Assembly: GCF_040939455.1 (NCBI RefSeq)
Contig: NC_134104.1
Coordinates: 138,606,501-138,670,500 of the forward strand
Source of the DNA: Microcebus murinus
Lineage: Eukaryota > Chordata > Mammalia > Primates > Cheirogaleidae
Length of the DNA: 64,000 bases
Reading direction: 5' to 3'
Below the pieces are notes generated by a model. It searched no databases. It was given only the letters and a program-made list of their open reading frames with translations, and had not been told where the DNA came from. The stretch's first letter is position 1, and every line of letters begins with the position of its first letter. Positions 40,193-51,586 of the stretch are shown in pieces. The position numbers were made by a program, and so were the translations under genes.

Positions 40193-41466
40193 ATCGTATG
40201 AATCCTACGAAAAACATAATCAATATTCCCCACCAACAAGCATTAATTACATAATGAAAGTTATTTTTTATAGGAGCTTGTATATAAAAAAGATGAAACT
40301 AAAACTAGAAAATAATATCTGTAATTCACAGAACAAACTCCTTACAAGTTGTTATGCAGAATGTCACCAAGGAGTCAAAGAAATCTGATAGCTCAACCAA
40401 CAGATAACTATCAAATCCATTTATCATTGGAATGTTAAAAAAAAAAGATAAATATAGATCTAAGGGCACACACCTGAAGCCAATACGTCTGTAATAATGG
40501 CAGAACCTTTAAGTACAGAAGTTCGAACCAAATGTAGTGATCTACCATGCCCCAGGATAAGGTGATTTTTTAATGAAAATTTGAAAAAAATAAAGAGTAC
40601 AACAATGGAAGTATCATATTAAAACTTAAATTTAAAAACACATCCTTCTTAGAGTGCAAACTCCTATGAGGATAAATATACTTACATCCCAGCTCAGAAG
40701 CTGGGCTTTTCATTTTCAGCAGTCATGCCTGACTTTGTTGCTACCTGTTGGAAAATTTCTGAAGAATGGTCTGAAGCTCCATTAGCAGTAGAGGTGACGG
40801 TGGGACAGGAGGGAAGCAGTGAAGTAGGTGCCCCCAACCCAGCAGGCTTTTGGTCCAAAAAGCAAAATGACTGGCACTAAAATGGTGACACACCTTGTAA
40901 TAATAAAAAGCAGGCATCTGGGCCAGCCTCAGCTACAGCACATGCATGACACAGGGCATGCCTTGCTTCCTCTAGCATTTCAGTTGTGCTATATTCTAGC
41001 AGCTAAGGAAGAAAGGACATTCTGCCACTGAAATACTAGTCCCAGACTGGACACCCGTAGTGATGGATGGGCTTTGTTTGGGTTGGAGGTAAACCTAGAA
41101 AGACAGGTTGATCGAGAAATCAGGAATCATCCTGAATGCAGCCCAGAGACAATTGGTTTGGCCTGTAGATTTCTCAAAGAAAGGATTTATAAAGGAGAGT
41201 AGTTTCTGGGACCCTGTTGGAGAGGCTGAGTTCATCCTTAGGGCTTATTCTAGCCAAGAATCCTGAACACGGTGACATCAGTGTTTTAATAGGCTCCGGC
41301 CACCTGGGAATGAGAACATCCGAGAAACTCCACAGAAAATGGAGAGCCAAGCACCTGGAAATAGAACATCTGCAAATGAGTTTTCCTATTTTAACTCGAA
41401 TGTGCTCTCTTCTGTCTCCCACACATAGAAATGGTTTTGGCTGTGTGCATTCGCTCCCCGTTAATA
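40193..41466. other. Intron 8 sequence near exon 8
   Basis: Nothing recognised. Confidence 0.5.
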
Positions 41467-41494
41467 TCTCTCTCTCTCTCTCTGTCTCTCACAT

Positions 41495-41534
<40 letters not shown>
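41467..41534. repeat. Compound (TC)n-(AC)n microsatellite beside the exon 8 donor
   Basis: TC-rich 41467-41490 and AC 41495-41534 (about 20 units). On the gene strand this is TG then GA repeat, starting 34 bases inside intron 8. Confidence 0.97.
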
Positions 41535-41538
<4 letters not shown>

Positions 41539-41567
41539 TTTCTCTCCCTTTCTTTCTCCCCTCTCAC

Positions 41568-41622
41568 CTCTTTTTTGGCTTGCCAGACTTGCTTCTCCAA
41601 TTCCTCAGGTAGCATTTTACCT
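41568..41622 (-). CDS. GADL1: GADL1 exon 8 (55 bp micro-sized exon)
   Basis: 55 bp, phase 2 to 0: one base completing Arg, then 18 codons GKMLPEELEKQVWQAKKE, donor GAG|gtgagag. The acceptor must be tcccttag|AGG, because using the next AG two bases on would put TAA directly in frame. It corresponds to the linker helix between the CHYS and SGTT blocks. The intron following the donor is GA-rich for 33 bp and then becomes a long TG repeat. Skipping this exon would shift the frame because 55 is not divisible by 3. Confidence 0.95.
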
Positions 41623-41741
41623 CTAAGGGACACAGATTTGAGACTTTCAGTTATGTTCAGTAGTTAACAGCCAATGGCACTGCTTTTTAAACAGTATGAA
41701 TTTTCACCACCCACCAAGCTTCCGGATCCTGTCCCCATTAC
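41623..41741 (-). other. Intron 7 of GADL1 (119 bp)
   Basis: Very short intron between exons 7 and 8, starting gtaatg and ending tcccttag. No repeat was recognised in it. Confidence 0.9.
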
Positions 41742-41821
41742 CTTCCATCTGTTCCCACAAAGCAGACGTTCTCAGTGCCAATCCCAAGAAAGGAGGCTGC
41801 CTTCTTCATGGAGTAATGACA
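41742..41821 (-). CDS. GADL1: GADL1 exon 7 (PLP-stacking His)
   Basis: 80 bp, phase 0 to 2. The acceptor is ttaattcag and the donor AG|gtaatg. It encodes CHYSMKKAASFLGIGTENVC, then FVGTDG, and AG of an Arg codon. The His of CHYS is the residue that stacks on the PLP ring in group II decarboxylases, so this exon is essential for activity. From memory, most mammals have Glu where FVGTDG has its first Gly. This would be a notable substitution outside the active site or simply lineage variation. An Alu sits about 330 bp upstream in the same intron. Confidence 0.95.
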
Positions 41822-41984
41822 CTGAATTAAAAGGGGGTGGGGGAAGGGAGAAACATCAATACATAGCATAAGAAAGTATGCCTTATTATCCAAGTGGGGG
41901 TAAGTCATTATGGCTGAGCACAATCTTTGAGTCATCATTACATAAAAGAAAAAGAAAAAAGCAATTTTATTGGGCTCCTTAGTA

Positions 41985-42148
41985 CAGTGGTTAAGAACAT
42001 TGACTTTGGGGGTCATAGAAACCAGGATTTAACTTCAATGTGTTCCAGTTAACAGCTATGGAATCTTGAACAAATAATGTGTACTCTCCAAGCCTCAGTT
42101 TGCTAATCTATAAAGAGGTCATGTGAATAATGCCTGTTCTATCTGTTT
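41985..42148 (+). repeat. MIR SINE, left piece
   Basis: gtacagtggttaagaacatt, ggtcatagaaaccaggattt, caagcctcagtttgctaatc. Interrupted by an Alu at 42149. Confidence 0.75.
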
Positions 42149-42470
42149 CTTTTTTTTGGAGACAGAGGCTCGCTCAGTTTCCTGGGCTAGAGTGCCGTGG
42201 TATCAGCCTAGCTCACAATAACCTCAAACTCCTGGGCTTAAGCAATCCTTCTGCCTCAGCCTCCAGAGTAGCTGGGACTACAAGCATGCACCACCATGCC
42301 CAGTTCATTTTTTTCTGTATTTTCAGTTGTCCAGCTAATTTCTTTCTATTTTTAGTAGAGATGGGGTCTCACTCTTGCTCAGGCTGGTCTTGAACTCCTG
42401 ATCTTGAGTCATCCTTTGCCTCCGCCTCTCAGAGTGCTAGGATTACAGGCAAGAGCCACCGAGGCTGGCC
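42149..42470 (-). mobile_element. Alu SINE, antisense on plus strand
   Basis: Poly-T head, two arms with the strepsirrhine-type linker, ends gccaccgaggctggcc. Flanks ctatctgtttctt and ccatctgcttgtt form an imperfect duplication. Same orientation as GADL1, in intron 6. Confidence 0.93.
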
Positions 42471-42545
42471 TCCATCTGCTTGTTATAGGATGAAATGGAT
42501 GAATATATGCAAGGGGCTTAGCACAGAGTCTGGCACATGGAACAA
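42471..42545 (+). repeat. MIR SINE, right piece
   Basis: aaggggcttagcacagagtc tggcacatgg completes the MIR interrupted by the Alu. Confidence 0.75.
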
Positions 42546-44470
42546 ACTAGGTCACTGGAGGCTATTGTTTTCCATAATGTTGAAAAAGTTTCTCTTGATG
42601 ATACAGATAAGCTTCACTATTAATGGAAACTTAGAATCTAGTCCACTGCTGACTCAAAGCCCTCTAAGGAGAGCAAGACTTTCTCAAGGAATGCAATCAC
42701 AGACTAGAGAAGAATTTAATTATTTCCAAGAGCAAACAATGGGTTATAAATGCTGATCAGACACTTGACCAGTCTTGTTTAATATTGAATATAAGGCTGA
42801 AATTGGATACACAGGAATGTGGCTAAAATCATAAGAATAAAGTAATAATAATTTGTAGACAAACGACTCAGGTATGCATGCATGAGGCTAATAGATGGTT
42901 CTGGGATTAGGTCTGGTCTATTTCTTATTGGCAAATAGTAGTATATGCTTTAGATCATTGGGCCTTTTTCTCTACACTACACAAAGCCCATAAAATAATT
43001 AGCATTCAAACATTGGAGATGTCTCTCTTTACACATTAGTGAGGACAGGTGGTCAATTAATTCTTCTTCGTGCCAGAAAAATGAAGGTGCTAAAGGACAT
43101 TATTGTACCGAAAAAAACCTTAGTAATTTAATTTGTAGGTATGAATACATTAAAAGAGTAGTCATGCCTTCACACTTAACTTGATATATTCCCTCAAATG
43201 TGGTAATTTTTTCCATCTTTTGTCAAGAGAGTTTTATTGAGAGCTCTTTTTTTAACTCTGTAAAAATAAATGCAGAAGGAAAAATGAAGCCATCCTAAAT
43301 AATCAATTTCCAAATATCAAATAGGATGCATCCAAAATGCCTATAGGATGCATTTATTTCAGGTTGTTATAAGAACATATGCATATTGAAGAGTCAAAAT
43401 GTACATGAAAATGTAATTAATTTTCTACTTGCTACATCAGCCTATGCTGATAGCAGGTGACATGCCTGCCATAGCTAAGGAGACATAGCTAAGGTGAATT
43501 AATTCTCACCAGAGATTCAGTCTCTGGCAACCAAACATCTACTGATTTCATAATGATAAATGCTGGCCTACCCCTCTGACATCTGACTGTAAGGAAAATC
43601 ATGGTGCTTTCCCCCTGAGAAATAATAGTAAGTATCTCACACCAATGGGTATACTGAGTAAAAAACTTGTAATCAGAATAATAACCACTTTCATAGAGCT
43701 ATCTTTAAGTGCCTCTGGGCAAAGTATGGCCCAATGTCGATCTTAAATAGACAAGGGCAGATTTTTGGAAAGTCTGCAAAACTGAAGGCTAAACATCTGA
43801 CAGAATCAGAGAAGGAAAAGAGCCCTGGAAGGAGAGGAAAAAAAAGAGGGTGATGCTTCAGACATGCTGAGTAGTTTCAAGGAAAGGAAAAACCTAGAAG
43901 GCTGGAATTCAGAAGTAACAACTGCATTTAGAAACAAACGGTGGCTGTTCCTGTCACTGGCAAAAGGTGTCAGTTGTTCTAAGACCCAACCTCCCCATAG
44001 GTTTCATAAATCTACAGAAAACGAAAAAAAATCTCAGCGGGTATTCATTGCTATAAAGATAAAGCAGCAAGTGCCTAAATGAAAGACAGCATTGAGGTGA
44101 AGTTTTTACTTTCCGGTTCCCACAAGGATGGTTTTTTTTTCTATGACCTTGGGCTTCTCAATAAAGCTGCTGCTTTCTCCTCAGTGTACACTGTGGCCTG
44201 GACACTTGGACTCCTTGTTGTGCTGACTAATTTGATGCTCAAATGAGCTGGCAGGGAGAACAGGGTATATAAATGTTACATTTTAGAGAATGAAGGAAAA
44301 GAATGGCCATGGGACTTCTCCAAGAACGCACAGCTGATGTAATTCCTAAAGAGGCCAGAGCCAGAATCCAGAGAGACTGAGTCCAACCTCATGGCCTGCA
44401 GGACATCCCAAGGAGCATGTGCTCGCCCACTGAGAAGCCCACGACAACACGTCAGCCCAGTTCAGTCTCA
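42546..44470. other. Intron 6 sequence
   Basis: No recognised gene or repeat. Confidence 0.45.
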
Positions 44471-44580
44471 CCTGAAGAGCATGATGAAGTGAATGAGAAA
44501 CCCAGGGTGCAAAATTTAAGGAAGCACAATGCTCAGATGTGCACCCTAGAAGTCTCACTTGCCTCTCCCTAGCCCTGGCC
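44471..44580 (+). repeat. Copy 2 of a short dispersed repeat
   Basis: 44489-44523 matches 32265-32299. Family unassigned. Confidence 0.45.
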
Positions 44581-46434
44581 CTGCCACAAGAGGAACTGGG
44601 CCAACTGATCATTGGCCTGGGAGGTAAGAGTTTCTTTTTCACCATCACTTTTATTTTAGTGGCAAACAATGATCACTACTTTATGCTGGATTCCAAAAGT
44701 GATTTGAATTAGCCAGGAACTTTACAAACCTAGGATTTCTGCACACCCAAGGAATTTATATCTGACTGCTAATCAAGCCATACATGTATTACTTTTTTTT
44801 TTTCTCTAAAAATATCCTTTTCTTTGATTCCCATTTAGCACTGGAGAGGCTACCTGGGATATATTGACAGTGCAGGGGTCTCTGTCTTGATCTCACAGGT
44901 TTCTATCAATAGTAGAATTACAATCAAAACCTGAAGAATGCAAAAACGCATACTTCAGAGGGTGCATACATTCTGTATTTGATGGTACAAAATAGAGGTG
45001 AAGTAACTTGGGGTAGTACAAAAACTGGAAAAGACCACTTAATAAAACCATGCAGGAAAATAATGACTGGGCCATGGACCAAACACCTAAAAGAAAACAA
45101 AGAAGGTGTAGGAAAAAGACTAACACAGGATTTAAGACTGTTTATTAAACACAAGATTCTTTAATTCTTTTTTTACCTAAATGGATTGATTTGTTGTAAT
45201 ATGCAGTGAAGGTAGCCAATAAAATATGAATTCAAATAATGCAAATGGTATAACCTGAGTCTCTTTGGCAGAGCAGGGAAAGGAAAGAGCTGCCCAGTGG
45301 GGTCTGGATGGGTGTGGTGAAAATGTACATTCAAGGCTCCAGTGTGCTCAAAGTGATGGCATTTTTCTGCGGAATTCACATCTATTTCTTGATTTTTCTG
45401 GCTTCAACTTCTGCTGGCATGTTAGCCAAGGCATACATTTTGCCTCTTTTTGGAAATTAAAAAGAAAAATCACTTAGTTCTGGTTTCACAACTATGTGAG
45501 GTTTCTATTTCTTTTCATTCCCAATTCACCAGCCCCACCCATGTTATTGATCTTTTCCCAAGTATTGCTTTTATTCTAGGCTTCTCCCTTTCCAAGGCAA
45601 TTATTCCAAAAAAAAAAAAAAAAAAAGAACTCTAGCAAGTCTGAAACCAAATGAAGAATGAAAAAGAAAAAATTGAAAAAATATTGAGCTGATAACCAGG
45701 GCTGCATTTAATCAGCTTTCTCAGACTTGCAACTAGCAGTCCAAACACAGGAGGAATTTTCCATCTCTGATCCACTGAGGTTCTTAGACTGAAATATCCA
45801 AGGCTGAAACTCAAACAGAGAAACTCTATTCCACAATAATCCCAAATAACCAAGTGTTTTTCCCAGCTGTCTACATTACAGACATTCTTCTCTTGCTACA
45901 GAAAGAATGTCTTATGAGGAAGAACCTCAAATGGCTGAGTTAAGATCTCAGACTAGATGATTCCTCCCAGGTGCCTCTCCTCACTCAACTCTCACTTTCA
46001 TTTAGCACTGACCTAACCAAAGCAAAGGTCAGACAGGGTGGGAGGAAAACATGGGAGTGGTCAGGTTTTCTCCCACTGAGGAGAAATTAGTGTGCAATTT
46101 GTTCCTTCACTATGATAAAGTAACTTTTGCTTTAAGAGGAAAATAATAGATACAGGCAACCCCAGCTGGAAATAGCAGAGAGCTTTTAGATTTTGCCCAC
46201 CTCACATTTTTGACAGGGAACCTGGTATTACCACAGAAGGTAAGAAGCTAGATTCTTCCTGCCAGGGACCTGGGGAAGAAGCAGTGATAGACTGGACAGC
46301 GGCACCCACCAGTGTCACACAAAAATAGAAAAGAGAAAAAAAAGGATTTCTTTCATATAAAGACAGCACCTAAGCTGTGCCATCTACTTCTAACCACCTT
46401 GTTATAGCTGGATCATTCTCCTCCTGCTAATAAT
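44581..46434. other. Intron 6 sequence
   Basis: A-rich run at 45609-45626. Nothing else recognised. Confidence 0.45.
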
Positions 46435-46520
46435 TGCATCTAATATTTTTGAGTGTCTATTGTGTGCCAGCTGCCACTTTACAGTCAATAACTCACTGAA
46501 TCATCGAAACAACTCACTAC
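46435..46520 (-). repeat. MIR SINE, first piece (antisense)
   Basis: tttgagtgtctattgtgtgc cagctgcc, then aaacaactcactac. Continues at 47030. Confidence 0.65.
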
Positions 46521-47028
46521 TCAATGACCACGATGTGGTTGCCAGATGGCATGACAGGCCCCAGTTGTCCACTGCTCCTCAAATCTATACCCTTTGCCAG
46601 GGGACTGTGTAGCAGGTCCCCTCAGGAGGCGGGTTCTATTCTCCAACATCTTGGGTATAGATCCACAGATGTGACTGACTTTGCCAAGAAAATGAGGCAG
46701 AAGTGACCATGGCCAGCTCTGAGGCTAGGACTCAAGAGGCTTGGTGTGTTTCCATACTCTTTTTTACTTGTACCATTGCCATGAGGACACTCCTGTACTC
46801 TTGGAGCATGAGAGACACACAAGGCAGAGAGAAGTCCTGGAGTCATCCCAACTGAGCCACACCTAGACCAGCCATCAGTCAGCCAATTCCCAGACATGGA
46901 AGGGAGCCCGGCCAAGTGTAGCAGAACTGCCTAACTAGCCCAAGACTTGTAAGTCATAATATATATATGTGGTTCTATGCCACTGGGTTTTGGGATAATT
47001 TGTGAGACACATGAGCTAACTGATACAC
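46521..47028 (+). mobile_element. Old LTR-like insertion inside a MIR
   Basis: About 500 bp, ending tatgccactgggttttggga ... gagctaactgataca, the 3' end of a common old mammalian element. Family not assigned. Confidence 0.45.
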
Positions 47029-47165
47029 TCTTTTTTATAGATTAGGAAACTGAGGCACAGAGAAGTTAACCAACTTACCCAAAGTTACTCGGATAGTAAG
47101 GCATGGAGACAGAAATTGAATCCAGGAAGCTTGACTCAAAGCCAATGCACTTATCCATAATCTGA
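47029..47165 (-). repeat. MIR SINE, second piece (antisense)
   Basis: agattaggaaactgaggcac, agttaaccaacttacccaaa, ttgaatccaggaagcttgac. Confidence 0.85.
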
Positions 47166-47222
47166 CCTCTACTTTAGTGGAGAGTAAAATAAGAGATATA
47201 GGGAACTGTGACAACATCTAAT

Positions 47223-47260
47223 TATGTGTGTGTGTGTGTGTGTGTATGTGTGTGTGTGTC
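47223..47260. repeat. (TG)n microsatellite
   Basis: About 18 units with one TA interruption, 445 bp downstream of exon 6 on the gene strand. Confidence 0.95.
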
Positions 47261-47704
47261 TTGTGTTAACTGTTATTGAATAGCTCCCTTACCCCTTAAA
47301 AAGGAAGACACAAATCCCTTATAGTAGACAATCAAAGCAGTCAATTTTATAAGGACATGTGAGTATAAGACAAGGTCAAGATTAGTAGTGATTGTTCAAT
47401 TTCTAACAAGTAAGACACTCAAAAAAGAGATTCAGAGCAAGAGACAGCTCTTTCAAATTTTCTTGTTTTTTTAAGAATATAATACAGACTATAAATTTTA
47501 GATTAAGGTGATATACAAAATTGGGTAGCCAGGCATTACAATATCAAACCTATTAGAATTTCCTTTGGAATAAAATACTATGTTACACTTCAGTATTAGA
47601 CACAAGTATAGGATAAAATCGCATCAGGAGTCCTCAAACAAATATGCCCTCTTAAATATGCACTCTCAGAAAATCTATATCTGATATCAAAAATAATGTT
47701 TTAC
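47261..47704. other. Intron 6 sequence next to exon 6
   Basis: Nothing recognised. Confidence 0.5.
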
Positions 47705-47820
47705 CTCTGCTGAAGTGAAAAGGATTAATCTCGGCAACCCAGACAGTCCCTTTTCCTTAATATCAGGACAATATTTGTATCTAGCTAAATTCATTGCGTA
47801 CATATTGGACACTGAACCAC
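47705..47820 (-). CDS. GADL1: GADL1 exon 6
   Basis: 116 bp, phase 1 to 0. The acceptor tttttgcag is strong and the donor is GAG|gtaaaa. It encodes GSVSNMYAMNLARYKYCPD, then IKEKGLSGLPRLILFTSAE. The GGS(V/I)SNMYA block binds the PLP phosphate in this family. From memory, human GADL1 has Ser where this sequence has Leu in SGLPRL; this is a conservative difference that I cannot verify here. The last residues (SAE) join exon 7 to form the AECHYS motif. Confidence 0.95.
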
Positions 47821-48570
47821 CTGCAAAAACAAAATTAAAATGACATATTCATAGCATGAAGTTGTAGCTCACTAACTGCTAAATACAGGGGAACACACAA
47901 ATGGCTATAGCTGCTCTGGCCTAATGACAAATCAGTGTGAAAGGCATCTAACCAAACACCCCCCCCTCCTGAAATATGAAATATCACTGCAGATATTTCA
48001 TATACACACTACATAATCTCTAATTACAGAACTTTTAATCTCAGCAAAGAGAGAAATTTTGATCTACTCTTTCATCCCAGGGTTTTTTCAAACCAAAAGT
48101 TTCAATCTATGAGCTCTGGACTTAAGGTCAATACCTAAGTCTCCAAAGTTAACAATATTCTGTCCCTTGATCAATAGAATTGAAATGACATTACATGCTC
48201 ATCTCTGGCTCCAAAAAAAGGGATTGTAGGATAAATAAATATGATTCAGGAACCTTCTCAAGTAAAGTTGATTTAAAAATTTAGAGGAGTTATAAACCTT
48301 TCAATCTCTTAACAGCAGATAAATTCATTTGTGTCAGATATGACTCCTAAATTGTAGACATCTTATTTGTTAAGCACGTGTGTCATTTATTTAGCATTAA
48401 CACAAAATATTCTCACTCTAGAGAAAGGCACAAGCTGCATTCTCACCAGGTAGCATTATTAATATCCAACTTTTTGTAATGTGTAAATCCGCAAGGAGTT
48501 TGTTCCTGATATGAACAAATTTTTAGATGCTCATAGTGGAAGGGTGATGGCAAGAACTAATTGTACTCAC
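47821..48570. other. Intron 5 (750 bp)
   Basis: Nothing recognised. Confidence 0.6.
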
Positions 48571-48677
48571 CTGGGTTAAATATTCCATCCCCTTCTTTCC
48601 AGCCAATAAATTCAATCATTTTCTTCAGAACCGCTTCTTCCACTAACAGAAACACTGGGGACACCTCATACGTATAA
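48571..48677 (-). CDS. GADL1: GADL1 exon 5
   Basis: 107 bp, phase 2 to 1. The acceptor is tatctatctag and the donor CCAG|gtgagt. The 35 whole codons run [20 protein letters not shown] to [15 protein letters not shown], and a final G starts the next Gly codon. YTYE(V/I)SPVF and [13 protein letters not shown] are hallmark blocks of the GAD/CSAD/GADL1 family. The glycine-rich turn completed by exon 6 contributes to cofactor phosphate binding. A MIR-poor, repeat-poor intron lies on either side for a few hundred bases. Confidence 0.95.
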
Positions 48678-48954
48678 CTAGATAGATATAAAAAACACTT
48701 CACTTCTATGACTAGAGTCAAAACCTCCCTTCGGTGTCCTAGGAAATGCACATAGAGTTTTATTGAACCAAGTGACTGCTGAAGTGTAGGTGGTCTTTGG
48801 AAATTTGTCCATTGGAAATAGAGAATTACTCCATCAGTGACAGTACTATTCATGATAAGACAAACGCCAATGGTGGGAGGATTTAGGGATATGCAGGCTA
48901 TTTTAGCAGTCTTAATTTAGAGGAAATCTTCAATTCCATGAGGAGAGATAAAAG

Positions 48955-49582
48955 CAATGCATTGGGTTCTTTGTATTAGCCATGAGCCGTGGCTAGTCAC
49001 TCTTTGGATGCTTTGGTTACTGTGTTGGATGCTGAGGCTGGTCAAAGTCAATCCGTTGTCATGGTAACCAGGTTTTATTAGGTTACTGCCATGAGTATGC
49101 TAAGATATATCTGTGGGATATCTCTTGTTATGTGATGATGATTTTAGTATAAAGCACCATCCAGATCTCCTGTCAATGAAGGATTTGTTGGTCCAGGCTA
49201 GAATGCTCTTTTCAGAGAGCACTGCTGTGTTAGCCCTTTTAGGGATTGCCTCAGCTGCGGGGATCCACCTCCTCCAAGCTCACGCCCCTTCCTGTGGCAG
49301 TCCCTATCTGCTGACTGCTGGAGCTGGAGATCTAAAGGCCTGGCCATCTGGACCCAGCTCCAGCCCACTCTTCAGGGCCACTGGAGCTCCAGAGATCTCC
49401 ACGGGGTCAGCTAAGATCGTCATGAGCCTACATGGCCAGCTGACTCCCATTTCTACACACTCTTGCATCCTCCTCCCTGACTCCCCAGGTCACCCATGCT
49501 GATCCCAAGGGTGCTCTTTAATGAACGTCTTGCTCACTAAATTCCATCTGGAGCAGCTTGCCTGGGAACCCTAATTACAACA
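48955..49582 (+). mobile_element. Possible old LTR-like element
   Basis: GC-richer block ending cttgctcactaaattccatc tggagcag...gggaaccctaattacaaca, resembling the 3' end of an old LTR. Contains an accidental 129-codon frame. Confidence 0.35.
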
Positions 49583-50098
49583 GTGATTGTGCCTTGTTTT
49601 GTAATGTCTGAGTCTCTTCTCTCCAGATAAAACTTGAGGATGACTAAATCTATAATCTCCTTCTCCATTAAGAGGTTGCATTAAAATGTAACTGAATAAA
49701 TGCATACTCTAAATACATAAGCTAAACAGCCACATTTAGATTTATAGTCACAGAATTTAATGCAATTATTTCAATGTCTGAAAGGGAAAGATTTGGGATG
49801 GAGGCAAAAAAAGTTGAACACTTAATATGTATCACTTACTTTTCTGTCAAGCACTCTATAGATACTACATCATTTTAAAAACAAGGTAAGTTCTGTTTTC
49901 AAACATATTATGAAACCAGTTTTATGCAAACCAAAATTACAAAAAAAGTATATATGTTCATATATACCTATAAATATAAATAAAATAATCATTCACCTTT
50001 TTGTAATTAAGAAAAAGTCAGTATTAAACTTGTGTTTGAAAACTAGCTCAACTATTAATATAATAGCAATCTGGGAGTATAGATATAGAATGAACTCA
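49583..50098. other. Intron 4 sequence
   Basis: AT-rich. Nothing recognised. Confidence 0.5.
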
Positions 50099-50275
50099 TA
50101 GATTGGGCATATTTTGAGTGGATGGTTCCGATTAGCAGCAATTTTTAGTTTTACAAAAACTCTAAATATTTCAAATTAAAGAACCTAGATGAGGAGTTAA
50201 AAAACCTAGCCTATACAAAACAGGGTTTAAAATTGCTGCTAATCTGACCCATTCACTCAAAATGTGCCCAACCTA
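50099..50275. mobile_element. Palindromic MITE with ~43-bp terminal inverted repeats and TA flanks
   Basis: Element 50101-50273 (173 bp). The left arm (50101-50143) and the reverse complement of 50231-50273 match at 38 of 43 positions, sharing attttgagtg and gattagcagcaatttt. TA dinucleotides at 50099-50100 and 50274-50275 fit Tc1/mariner-type integration. No coding capacity. Would fold as a long hairpin if transcribed. Confidence 0.85.
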
Positions 50276-50895
50276 CCTTCTGACTTCCCTACGACTGCCT
50301 CTTCTCTACTGTGTATATAACCTAGGATCTGCTCTCATCACTCCACCAAAACATTTCTAAGGTCACCAATGACATTCATATTGCTAATCCAGTGGACACT
50401 TTTTACTCTTCATCTTAGCTGAATACTCAACAACATGTGACACGAGACACACTTTCCTCAAGTCTTCCAGGCCAACCCCCTTGATCTTTTCCTTCTTCTC
50501 TCTCCATTGTAGGCTGATCCTCATCCTCCTAACTGTTAAATGTTAGACGTCCTCAAAGCCCAGTCCTAAGCCCTCTTCTCTCCTTACTGCAAACTGTCCC
50601 CTGGAAGTGATTCTTCATCTTGGCTCCTCATTAAAATCACATGCTGAGCTTTGTAAATATATCGATGCATTGGACATACCCACAGAAAGGTATCAATAGC
50701 TTTTTAAAGTTCTCAGATGATTCCAATGAGTGGTCTGAGCTGAGAATCACTGACTTGTGGAATCTCATCCACACCCACTATTTCAATTACCATCATTTCA
50801 TTGATAACTCTTAAATTTATACCTTTCATATTGAAATCAGAATTCTAGGCCTACCTCTCAGTTTAGTTCATAAATATTCTTGGATATTTTGAAGT
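50276..50895 (+). mobile_element. L2 LINE, 5' piece
   Basis: Sense L2 text: ggtcaccaatgacattcat, catgtgacacgagacacac, tttcaattaccatcatttca ttgataactc, ttcttggatattttgaagtc. Interrupted at 50902. Confidence 0.7.
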
Positions 50896-51497
50896 CACTG
50901 CTGTAGGGGACTGACATATATTTTCCTAGTTTAAGAATTAAAATTCAGTGAGTAATGTACATGTTTTGCCCAGAGCGTTTGAAAGTAATGTGCTCTGGAC
51001 AAGGCCCTTGTGATAAACACGGTTGCTGCCTAGAGGCATAACAATAGACCTGAGTTTCTGCATTGAGGCAAGAGCTGCCCAGCCCCAAGATAAGTGGAGG
51101 CCCAGAGGCCACACAACAAGCACATTGTTCTTTTGATTGCTGCTTAATCCCATAAGATGGCTGGTTAGTCAATGACGGGTAAGACCCCTCAAGGGAGGGG
51201 CGACCTAAGCTAGGCGCAGTTGTAGGGGATCGGCCTAAGAGGAACGGGGACCAAAAATGCCCCCGGTGGCAGCCTTGCCCAACCTTGCTAATCTCGGTCT
51301 GTGATCTATGCCTGGCGCCTTGAGCAACTGCCTGGAAACCTTGAGTCAGGAGACATCTGTGTCCTTAGGCTATGTGTTCTGGAATTTATGACTATCGCTG
51401 CCACACCTGGGTGGGCATGTACAAGGAACTAACTTTGATTTTTGAGGTATAAAAATAAAACAACTGGTGTGTTATGCACTGCAGTCTTGTAACCAAC

Positions 51498-51533
<36 letters not shown>

Positions 51534-51586
51534 TTTTTTTGTTCTGTGTTCATCCTCCATCCTGCAAACGGGCCACGACACATTGC
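50896..51586 (+). mobile_element. Solo LTR of a class II-like endogenous retrovirus
   Basis: LTR 50902-51580 (679 bp) with TG..CA ends (tgtagggg ... cacgaca). Six-base flanks cactgc (50896-50901) and cattgc (51581-51586) form a near-perfect duplication of class II size. TATAAAA at 51448 and AATAAA at 51454. No viral genes remain. A GT repeat lies in its 3' part. It is antisense to GADL1. Confidence 0.75.
51501..51532. repeat. (GT)n microsatellite inside the LTR
   Basis: About 16 pure units, close to the 3' end of the LTR. Confidence 0.95.

Noticed and set aside
41217..41612. 131-codon plus-strand frame across the microsatellite
   Set aside because: It runs antisense through real GADL1 exon 8 and a CT/CA repeat, producing Ser-Leu and His-Thr runs.
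49113..49502. 129-codon frame on the plus strand
   Set aside because: It lies in an LTR-like repeat with a GC-rich patch. The composition is not protein-like and it has no recognisable domain.
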